A stretch of DNA of 10,487 nucleotides from Burkholderiales bacterium. GTDB taxonomy: Bacteria; Pseudomonadota; Gammaproteobacteria; Burkholderiales; Burkholderiaceae_C. A model generated the notes under the pieces. It did not search any database. It was given only the letters and a program-made list of their open reading frames with translations, and had not been told where the DNA came from. Shown here piece after piece: positions 4,403 to 10,487 of the stretch. The first letter of the stretch is position 1. Every line of letters starts with the position of its first letter. The DNA lies in NCBI GenBank assembly GCA_005793295.1, contig SXSX01000139.1:1-10487 (forward strand), read 5' to 3'. The translations under genes were made by a program, and so were the position numbers.

Positions 4403-6680
4403 AAACATCGCACAATCGTCCTTAGATATCGGTATTGGGGGAATGACCTGTGCCTCCTGCGTTGGGCGTGTTGAAAAAGCATTGAAGCGGGTCGAGGGTG
4501 TCAAAGATGCCAGTGTGAATTTGGCGACCGAGTCTGCCCGGATTCATTTCGTTGCCAGTGTGGAGAATCAACCCCACATGGACGCGTTATTGCGCCGTGC
4601 TGTGCGCAATGCTGGCTATCAACCCCAGGCTGCGGAGGCTGCACTCGATGACCAAGATTCCTCCGCATGGGCGGGGTTCGGGCCTGTGGCTTGGGGTCTA
4701 GCCCTCTCCGTGCCTTTGGTTTTACCTATGGTGGCCCAAGCTTGGGGCGGGCATTGGATGTTGTCGTCGGTGTGGCAGTTCTTGTTGGCCACGCCGGTGC
4801 AATTTGTTTTAGGTTGGCGTTTTTATGTCGCAGCGTGGCATGCGGTTAAAAACCGAGCCGGCAATATGGACTTGCTTGTGTCATTGGGCACGAGCGCGGG
4901 CTGGGCTTTGTCGGTTTGGTTATGGTTGAGCGCAGAGCCTGGGGCGATGGTGCATTTGTACTTTGAGAGTTCGGCCGTGGTGATCACGCTTGTGCTCCTA
5001 GGTAAATGGCTGGAAGCCCGTGCTAAGCGACAAACCACCTCTGCGATTCGCGCTTTGCATGCGCTGCGTCCTGAGCAAGCGCACGTGCTCGGGGCCGATG
5101 GTGAGTTCGATGTTCCGATCGCAGAAGTTCTCGTGGGGGACGTGGTGGTGGTCAAGTCTGGCGAGCGATTCGCCGTGGATGGCACCGTGTCTGAGGGCCA
5201 AACCCAGGTCGATGAGTCCATGTTGACAGGCGAATCACTGCCTGTGAGTAAAGCGGTAGGTGCCCGTGTGACGGGGGGCTCCATTAACGGCGAAGGACGA
5301 GTCTTGGTGCGCGTTGATGCCGTTGGGGCGCAGACCATGCTCTCCCAAATGATTCGCTTGGTTGAAGATGCGCAGGCTGCAAAGGCCCCGATTCAGCGGT
5401 TGGTTGACCAAGTCAGTGCGGTTTTTGTTCCCGTCGTTTTGGTGATTGCTATCGGCACGATGCTGGCGTGGTGGATCAGTGGTCATGCTTTTGAAGTGGC
5501 ATTGATTCATGCGGTGGCCGTGCTGGTCATTGCTTGTCCGTGTGCCTTGGGCTTGGCAACACCAGCGGCCATCATGGCCGGCACCGGGGTTGCCGCAAAA
5601 CACGGCATTTTGATTAAAGACTCGCAAGCTTTAGAGTTGGCACACAAAGTCACTGTGGTGGCTTTTGACAAGACTGGCACCTTAACCCTTGGCAAGCCTC
5701 GGCTTATCGCCCTGCGGGCTTTAAACGCCCCTCCAAATAGCGGCCTCCAGTTCCAAGATGCCGCGCTTTTGCAAATTTGCGCGGGGCTGCAAAGTGGAAG
5801 TGCGCACCCCTTGGCGCTGGCGGTGGTTAGCCATGCAAAAGAGCAAGGTTTAACTTGGAGTGCGCCATTGAATGTCCGTTCAGTCGCTGGCCGCGGAACC
5901 TTGGGGGAGGTCGATGGACTGGTCTATGCATTGGGAAGTGTGCGTTGGATGCAAGAACTTCATGCGCAATGCCTAAATCGAGAAGCGTTTGAGACGCAAG
6001 TGCAAGCGTTTGAAAATGAAGGTGCTAGTGTTTCCGCTTTGGCACAACAAGTATCCGGGCAATGGCAGTTGCATGCGCTGATGGCCTTTGCCGATGAACC
6101 TAAGCCTGGCGCAAAAGAGGCGATCGCTGAACTGCGCGCCCAAGGCATTCGCACCGTCATGATTTCTGGCGACAACTGGGGCGCAGCCCGCGCGATGGCG
6201 AGTCGCTTGGGGTTAAACGCTGCGCCCGACAGCGACGAAGTCATGGCCGAAGTGTTACCGGCCGACAAAGCGGCGCGAGTGCTGGCTTTGAAATCAGGTG
6301 TGAACGGGCAATATTTTACGGTGGCAATGGTCGGCGATGGGGTCAATGATGCCCCTGCATTGGCAGCAGCAGATGTGAGCATGGCTATGGCCAATGTGGA
6401 TGGTGCAAGCGCGGACGTTGCGATGCAGGCTGCGGGCATCACGCTGATGCGCGGTGACCCCCGGCTGGTGTCAGCGGCGCTGGATATTTCACGCAGAACC
6501 GTTTACAAAATTCGGCAAAACTTATTCTGGGCTTTTTTCTATAACGCTGCTGGCATTCCGCTAGCGGCTTTGGGTTATCTCAATCCGGTGTTGGCCGGTA
6601 GTGCGATGGCGCTCAGCTCCGTCAGCGTGATGGCGAATGCTTTGTTGTTAAAGCGCTGGAAGCGCCGCCCGTTGCGTTAA
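4389..6680 (+). CDS. copA: Copper(I)-exporting P-type ATPase CopA
   Basis: This 763-residue P1B-1 ATPase pumps Cu+ from cytoplasm to periplasm. A single N-terminal heavy-metal domain carries GMTCASC (18-24). The actuator domain has TGES (280-283) and the membrane metal site is CPC (383-385). The catalytic aspartate is D427 in DKTGT (427-431), followed by the P1B His-Pro pair (473-474) and the hinge GDGVNDAPA (649-657). The last two membrane helices contain YN (718-719) and MALSS (740-744), the residues expected for Cu+ rather than Zn2+/Cd2+ specificity. I place the start at ATG 4389; an in-frame GTG at 4368 would add seven residues. The ribosome site is weak (GAAG at 4377-4380), and the rdgC remnant frame overlaps the start, so coupling is possible. 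All catalytic motifs are intact. Confidence 0.95.
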   Translation: MTSIENIAQSSLDIGIGGMTCASCVGRVEKALKRVEGVKDASVNLATESARIHFVASVENQPHMDALLRRAVRNAGYQPQAAEAALDDQDSSAWAGFGPVAWGLALSVPLVLPMVAQAWGGHWMLSSVWQFLLATPVQFVLGWRFYVAAWHAVKNRAGNMDLLVSLGTSAGWALSVWLWLSAEPGAMVHLYFESSAVVITLVLLGKWLEARAKRQTTSAIRALHALRPEQAHVLGADGEFDVPIAEVLVGDVVVVKSGERFAVDGTVSEGQTQVDESMLTGESLPVSKAVGARVTGGSINGEGRVLVRVDAVGAQTMLSQMIRLVEDAQAAKAPIQRLVDQVSAVFVPVVLVIAIGTMLAWWISGHAFEVALIHAVAVLVIACPCALGLATPAAIMAGTGVAAKHGILIKDSQALELAHKVTVVAFDKTGTLTLGKPRLIALRALNAPPNSGLQFQDAALLQICAGLQSGSAHPLALAVVSHAKEQGLTWSAPLNVRSVAGRGTLGEVDGLVYALGSVRWMQELHAQCLNREAFETQVQAFENEGASVSALAQQVSGQWQLHALMAFADEPKPGAKEAIAELRAQGIRTVMISGDNWGAARAMASRLGLNAAPDSDEVMAEVLPADKAARVLALKSGVNGQYFTVAMVGDGVNDAPALAAADVSMAMANVDGASADVAMQAAGITLMRGDPRLVSAALDISRRTVYKIRQNLFWAFFYNAAGIPLAALGYLNPVLAGSAMALSSVSVMANALLLKRWKRRPLR

Positions 6681-6689
6681 GACGTTTTG

Positions 6690-7880
6690 ATGCAAACATC
6701 GTTTCGGCAATGGGTGTGGCTGGCTTTGGCTTTGTCTGTGGGGGCTGCCATCTCTTTGGGTGTTACTCGCTTTGCCTATGGCTTGCTGCTGCCGGCTATG
6801 CGTGACGATTTAGGCTGGTCTTACACGCTCGCTGGTGCAATGAATACAGCCAATGCCGTTGGATACCTTATCGGTGCGCTTTTTACCCCGAGCTTATTGC
6901 GTCGCGTGGGGCCTTCTGTTTTACTGTGGTCGGGCTCTTTGCTTGCTGCTCTTTTTATGGGTTTGAGTGGTTTTTTTACCGATGCGAATGTGTTGCTCTT
7001 GCAGCGCTTGTTGGCCGGGGTGGCCAGTGCGGTGGTGTTTGTTGCTGGTGGCTTGATGGCAGCACGCTTGGGTGCCCGTGCGCCTGCACAAGCCGGTTTG
7101 CTTTTAGGTTTGTATTATGGCGGAACGGGTTTGGGGATTGCGTTGTCTGCGGTTCTCGTGCCTTGGGTGCTGGAGTTGGCGCAAATGCAATTGCATGGTT
7201 GGCGCTTTGCGTGGTGGGCCTTGGCAGGTGTCTGTGTGGCGGGCACGCTTTTGTTGCGATGGCCTGCTCGTGTGATGGCGCGGTGGGATGTGCCCGTACA
7301 AGCGCAGGGTCAAAAAAACGGCGCTTTTTTTTGGAAACCCTTTGGCTTTGCTTTGTCCGGTTACGCCATGTTTGGTGTCGGGTATATCGGCTATATGACT
7401 TTTGTTGTCGCCCTATTGCGTAACCAAGGGGCGAGTCCTGTGGCGGTGATGGTTTTCTATGGTTTGCTCGGGCTTGCCGTTATGGCATCTTCACGTATTT
7501 GGGCTGGCTTGTTAGACCGCCATCACGGTGGAGGCGCCATGGCTTTGCTCAATGGTTTATTGGGCGTGGCGATTGTGTTACCTGCTTTAACGCAAAACTT
7601 TCTGCTCCTTTTAATCTCGGGCGCGCTGTTTGGCGGCGTGTTTTTATCGATCGTTGCCTCGACGACCGCCTTGGTTCGCCACAATCTGCCGCAGAGCGCT
7701 TGGGCCAAAGGCATTAGCGCATTCACGGTAGTGTTTGCTGCAGGTCAGATTGTGGGGCCCACGATGGTGGGTTGGATTGCTGACGGCGAGGGCGGCCTTG
7801 AGCGCGGCTTGCTCGTCTCCGCACTTGCGCTTTGGTTAGGTAGTGCGTTGGCTTGGCGACAAAAACCGCTTGCTTCTTGA
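6690..7880 (+). CDS. MFS transporter, YbfB/YjiJ family
   Basis: This 396-residue major facilitator protein has about twelve hydrophobic segments. Its N-terminus carries the YbfB/YjiJ family pattern: GVTRFAYGLLLPAM at residues 24-37 in and after the first helix, then NTANAVGYLIGAL (52-64) in the second. A basic loop (LLRRVGP) follows helix 2, as in MFS proteins, and the central cytoplasmic loop lies around residues 190-210. The substrate is unknown for the family. It begins nine bases after the copA stop, so it is probably co-transcribed. A functional link to copper is not shown. I prefer the ATG at 6690; a TTG at 6687 is in frame directly before it. There is no strong ribosome site. It converges on the GMC oxidoreductase gene with a 25-base gap. 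Confidence 0.88.
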   Translation: MQTSFRQWVWLALALSVGAAISLGVTRFAYGLLLPAMRDDLGWSYTLAGAMNTANAVGYLIGALFTPSLLRRVGPSVLLWSGSLLAALFMGLSGFFTDANVLLLQRLLAGVASAVVFVAGGLMAARLGARAPAQAGLLLGLYYGGTGLGIALSAVLVPWVLELAQMQLHGWRFAWWALAGVCVAGTLLLRWPARVMARWDVPVQAQGQKNGAFFWKPFGFALSGYAMFGVGYIGYMTFVVALLRNQGASPVAVMVFYGLLGLAVMASSRIWAGLLDRHHGGGAMALLNGLLGVAIVLPALTQNFLLLLISGALFGGVFLSIVASTTALVRHNLPQSAWAKGISAFTVVFAAGQIVGPTMVGWIADGEGGLERGLLVSALALWLGSALAWRQKPLAS

Positions 7881-7905
7881 GCGCTTTGACACCTAAATTA
7901 CCTTA

Positions 7906-9525
7906 TCAGTTTGCGCGCATCATCGCTGCCGCTTTTTCTGCAATCATGATGGTCGGAGCAGTCGTGTTTCCACCTGTGAGGGTGGGCATGATGGACGTGT
8001 CTACGACGCGCAAACCTTGGATGCCGTGCACCTTCAGTTCTGCATCAACGACCGCCATGGGGTCGCTGTGTGGCCCCATCTTGCACGTGCCGCAAGGGTG
8101 GTATTCGGTGTCTGAGTGGTTGCGCAGGAATTGCTCAATTTGTTTAGGATTGTTTCGCTCCACCGGGTAGAGCATCTCACCGCGGCAGTCATCGAGTGCG
8201 GGAGCATTCAAAATGTCGAGGCCCATTTGTGTGCCTTTGACTAAGGTGGCTAAATCATCGGGATGTTGAAAAAAGCCCGGGTCAATCAGTGGAGCATCGT
8301 CGGCTTTCTTGCTTTGCAGCGTGACGGAGCCTCTGCTTTTGGGCCGGCACAAGGTCACGTGCAAGGTATAGCCGTGGCCCAAGTGCATTTTGCGGTTGTG
8401 GTCATCCACAATGCCCGTGCACAACGCGAGTTGGATGTCTGGCTTTTCGGCGCTGCTTTCAGTTTTGAGAAAGCCTTGCGTTTCGGCAACGTTGGAAGTG
8501 ACCCAGCCGGTGCGTTTATTACGCCACTCAAAAATCGACTTCAACAGAATCCAACTACCGCGCAAAGAAACACCTAATGCAAGGGTCGGCTTGGGTGTGC
8601 GTTGAATCAGCACTGTTGTCACATGGTCTTGCAAGTTTTGTCCAACGCCTGGAAGCGTGTGATGTGTGGTGATGTGGTGTGACTCCAAGTGTGCTTGTGG
8701 GCCAATGCCTGAGAGCATCAATAACTGTGGAGAGCCAAATGCCCCGGCGCTGAGTACAACCTCTTTGTTGGGGTGTGCCGTGTGCAACTGGCCATTGTGA
8801 AGATACTCGACCCCAACAGCCCGTTTGTTTTCAAGCAGAATTTTTTGCGTATGGGCGCGTGTGATAACCGTGAGGTTGGGGCGGTTCAGGTTTGGCGTGA
8901 TAAAGGCTTTGGCCGCACTCCAGCGCTCGCCGCCGTCTTGCATCGCTTGCGTTGGACCGCAGCCGAGTTGCTGTTCTCCGTTGTAATCTTTGGTTTGCGC
9001 AATGCCAGTTTGTTCGCATGCTTTGAGGAACATGCCGTTCAAGGGGCTGGGGCTGCGCAAGTAGCTCACAGGCAGCGGGCCGCCTACGCCGCGATAGGTG
9101 TCCGCGCCAAAGCACAAGTTGTTTTCTGATTTTTTGAAATACGGTAACACCGCGTCGTAATTCCAACCGGGGTTGCCTAAACTCGCCCAGTGGTCATAGT
9201 CAGAGCGGTGGCCCCGGGTGTAGACCATCGCGTTGATCGATGTGCTTCCACCCATTACTTTGCCGCGCGGTTGGTAGCCTTTTCGGCCATTGAAGCCCGC
9301 TTGCGGCGTGGTCTCATACCCCCAGTTGTGAATTTTTAATGGCGCGCTGATAGCAAATCCCATGGGGGCGTGGATCAGCACGGAATCGTCAGGCCCGCCG
9401 GCTTCTAACAGGCATACGCGAACATGGGCGTCTTCGCTCAGGCGGCTTGCGACCACGCATCCTGCGGCGCCGCCGCCAATGACGATGTAGTCAAAATTTG
9501 TGTGGGTCGCACCGGGAGTATTCAT
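7906..9525 (-). CDS. GMC-family FAD-dependent oxidoreductase (choline/alcohol dehydrogenase-like)
   Basis: This 539-residue flavoprotein of the glucose-methanol-choline family oxidises an alcohol group and passes electrons from FAD to a quinone or other acceptor. The N-terminal FAD-binding fold has GGGAAG at 17-22 and the ribose-binding acid E41 in LLEAG. GMC signature 1 lies at about 86-105 (PRGKVMGGSTSINAM) and signature 2 (GAFGSPQLLMLSGIGP) near residue 260. The catalytic His is H476 in YHPCGTCKMG, and its partner position is N520 in GGNTTAPTIMIAEKAA. Length matches choline dehydrogenase and AlkJ-type alcohol dehydrogenases (about 540-560). The class II aldolase-like gene ends 25 bases upstream, so the two form a likely operon. 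Substrate is not deducible; betA is not assigned because no betaine genes are nearby. The ribosome site is weak (GAAAGAA). Confidence 0.92.
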   Translation of the reverse strand: MNTPGATHTNFDYIVIGGGAAGCVVASRLSEDAHVRVCLLEAGGPDDSVLIHAPMGFAISAPLKIHNWGYETTPQAGFNGRKGYQPRGKVMGGSTSINAMVYTRGHRSDYDHWASLGNPGWNYDAVLPYFKKSENNLCFGADTYRGVGGPLPVSYLRSPSPLNGMFLKACEQTGIAQTKDYNGEQQLGCGPTQAMQDGGERWSAAKAFITPNLNRPNLTVITRAHTQKILLENKRAVGVEYLHNGQLHTAHPNKEVVLSAGAFGSPQLLMLSGIGPQAHLESHHITTHHTLPGVGQNLQDHVTTVLIQRTPKPTLALGVSLRGSWILLKSIFEWRNKRTGWVTSNVAETQGFLKTESSAEKPDIQLALCTGIVDDHNRKMHLGHGYTLHVTLCRPKSRGSVTLQSKKADDAPLIDPGFFQHPDDLATLVKGTQMGLDILNAPALDDCRGEMLYPVERNNPKQIEQFLRNHSDTEYHPCGTCKMGPHSDPMAVVDAELKVHGIQGLRVVDTSIMPTLTGGNTTAPTIMIAEKAAAMMRAN

Positions 9526-9550
9526 TTTTATTCTTTCAAAAAGCGTTTGT

Positions 9551-10306
9551 TTATTCGCGGTAACTGGTATCTAAGCGATCGAGTTTTCGCAGCAAAGCCG
9601 GCCAAGCAAACGCCCCGCCGATACCGCCCGTTTGTGTGCGCATCACTTGCGCAACGCCATCAATAATGCGGGGATCAACGTGCGTCAGCGCACCGCCTGC
9701 TTGGGCGCCGATTTGAATTTGACAGGTGGACTCAAAGTTGTACATCAGCAAGAACGCTTCAGCAATGCTGCTGCCCACGGTGAGTAATCCGTGGTTGCGC
9801 AGCATCAGATGATTGGCGCTCCCGAGGTCGGCCTGTAAGCGCGGCTTTTCATCATCTCGCAGTGCCACGCCTTCATAGGTGTGATAACCCAAAGAGGCGA
9901 GTACAAAGGTGGACTGCTGGCTAATAGGCAAAACGCCACAGGCCTGCGCACTGACAGCGACGCCTGCGCGGGTATGCGTGTGCAATACACAGGCAGCGTC
10001 CTCGCGTACCGCGTGCACCGCGCTGTGGATGACAAACCCTGCAGGATTCACTGGGAATGGCGACTCCATCAGCTTGTTGCACTGCTGGTCAATTTTGACC
10101 AGGCTGCTGGCGGTAATTTCGTCAAACATCATCCCGTAGGGGTTGATCAAGAAGTGGTGGTCTGGGCCGGGAAGGCGGGCACTGATGTGGGTAAAGATCA
10201 AGTCGCTCCAACCATAGGTAGCAACCAAGCGATAGCACGCCGCCAAGTCCACCCGCAATTGCCATTCTTCGGCGCTGACCAAGCTTTTGACGGAGGGTAT
10301 GTGCAT
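9551..10306 (-). CDS. Class II aldolase/adducin family protein
   Basis: This 251-residue cytoplasmic protein has the L-fuculose-1-phosphate aldolase/adducin head fold. Family members are zinc aldolases, epimerases or decarboxylases acting on sugar phosphates or hydroxy-acids. Visible features are the substrate-loop region THISARLPGPDHHFLINPYG (39-58) and the acidic position E63 in FDEITASSLVKID. The metal-binding His pair is H109/H111 in VLHTHTRAG, and the third His is H172 in MLRNHGLL. All three metal ligands are present, so a metal enzyme is expected. The ATG at 10304-10306 is the natural start; AAGG lies very close before it. It is the first gene of a leftward pair with the GMC oxidoreductase and diverges from mnmG. 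Substrate cannot be told; many annotated relatives carry only the family name. Confidence 0.9.
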   Translation of the reverse strand: MHIPSVKSLVSAEEWQLRVDLAACYRLVATYGWSDLIFTHISARLPGPDHHFLINPYGMMFDEITASSLVKIDQQCNKLMESPFPVNPAGFVIHSAVHAVREDAACVLHTHTRAGVAVSAQACGVLPISQQSTFVLASLGYHTYEGVALRDDEKPRLQADLGSANHLMLRNHGLLTVGSSIAEAFLLMYNFESTCQIQIGAQAGGALTHVDPRIIDGVAQVMRTQTGGIGGAFAWPALLRKLDRLDTSYRE

Positions 10307-10457
10307 CGCCTTGGGTTCCCATTGGTAGGGTTAGAAAAAAGATCTGGACACTCTAACCCAAGCCCTTGTGTTTGTGCCCTAGGGTAAAGACTAGGGGCAG
10401 TTGGAGAAAAGGGTGGGCCTCGGTAAAATACCACCTCTTCCCCTTTGATGGACTTCC
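10307..10457. promoter_or_regulatory. Divergent intergenic region with two inverted repeats
   Basis: The region separates the aldolase-like gene (leftward) from mnmG (rightward). GGGTTAGA (10328-10335) and TCTAACCC (10352-10359) form a perfect 8-base inverted repeat with a 16-base spacer, ending 22 bases before the aldolase start. TGCCCTAG (10375-10382) and CTAGGGGCA (10391-10399) form a second one with a single bulged base; it overlaps a palindrome, CCCTAGGG (10377-10384). Either could be a repressor operator for the catabolic pair or a leader hairpin; no regulator gene is in the window. No clear promoter for the leftward gene was found. Confidence 0.35.
10401..10429 (+). promoter_or_regulatory. 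Candidate sigma-70 promoter for mnmG
   Basis: A -35-like TTGGAG (10401-10406), a 17-base spacer and a good -10 TAAAAT (10424-10429, 5 of 6 to TATAAT) predict transcription starting near 10436. That leaves a leader of about 22 bases before the mnmG ATG. The -35 is weak (3 of 6), so this is a plausible prediction only. Confidence 0.4.
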
Positions 10458-10487
10458 ATGCTTTACCCACAACACTTTGACGTGATC
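10458..10487 (+). CDS. mnmG: tRNA uridine-5-carboxymethylaminomethyl modification enzyme MnmG (GidA), first 10 codons
   Basis: From the ATG at 10458 to the window edge the frame reads MLYPQHFDVI. This is almost exactly the opening of betaproteobacterial MnmG/GidA, whose next residues form the VVGGGHAGTEAA dinucleotide-binding loop outside the window. MnmG is an FAD enzyme that, with MnmE, modifies the wobble uridine of certain tRNAs. Only ten residues are visible, so the call relies on this characteristic start and on a plausible promoter just upstream. The ribosome site is poor (GATGGA at 10447-10452). In many bacteria mnmG lies not far from the replication origin, which is relevant to the DnaA-box cluster about 9 kb to the left. 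Confidence 0.75.
   Translation, partial: MLYPQHFDVI

Noticed and set aside
4823..6442. Long open frames antisense to copA (for example 4823-5338, 5235-5627 and 5960-6442)
   Set aside because: They are low-complexity shadows (Ala/Thr/Ser-rich) of a strongly supported coding gene and have no recognisable domain or ribosome site.
7881..7905. Terminator between the convergent MFS and GMC genes
   Set aside because: Only GCGC-type short matches are present, with no stem plus U-tract.
9881..10387. Rightward open frame of 168 codons opposite the aldolase-like gene
   Set aside because: It is entirely antisense to a gene with intact family motifs, and its product resembles no family.
1..10487. Mobile elements, CRISPR arrays, tRNA or rRNA genes
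   Set aside because: No transposase or integrase motifs, regularly spaced repeats or RNA-gene signatures were seen anywhere in the window.

Overview
The window looks like chromosomal DNA of a betaproteobacterium, most likely in the order Burkholderiales. The basis is the wording of several proteins (MinD, the first ten residues of MnmG, a DUF2788 protein, a cysteine-free glutaredoxin-like protein and an RdgC remnant), all recalled as typical of that group. Genus cannot be fixed from sequence alone. Base composition is mid-GC in the genes, with one clearly AT-rich gap.

Left part (1-3139): the cell-division inhibitor genes minC and minD are read leftward, and minD runs off the left edge. An AT-rich divergent gap (about 1252-1534) separates them from a rightward gene for an NnrU-family membrane protein. 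This gap holds a perfect FNR/Anr-type box, an overlapping IHF-like match, and a cluster of DnaA-box-like 9-mers that includes one perfect copy. Convergent to nnrU is a leftward, translationally overlapping pair of small membrane protein genes (DUF2189, then DUF2788).

Middle (3204-6680): a rightward glutaredoxin-fold gene with no cysteine at all meets a leftward gene for a Spy/CpxP-like periplasmic protein; both stop inside one shared CTAG. The Spy-like gene diverges from a Cu+-exporting P-type ATPase (copA). Between them lies the first ~50 codons of rdgC, broken off and now overlapping the start of copA. The Spy-like protein and CopA suggest a small copper/envelope-stress module.

Right part (6690-10487): copA is followed nine bases later by a YbfB/YjiJ-type MFS transporter gene. 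Convergent to it is a leftward two-gene unit: a class II aldolase/adducin-family protein, then a GMC-family FAD oxidoreductase, suggesting oxidation of an alcohol or polyol-type substrate. At the right edge, after a divergent gap with two inverted repeats and a plausible sigma-70 promoter, the first ten codons of mnmG begin rightward.

The window is mostly ordinary housekeeping and metabolic DNA. The most notable items are the origin-like gap near 1341-1515, the FNR box in front of nnrU, the rdgC stub fused into the copA leader, and the cysteine-less glutaredoxin. No mobile element, CRISPR array, tRNA or rRNA was seen.
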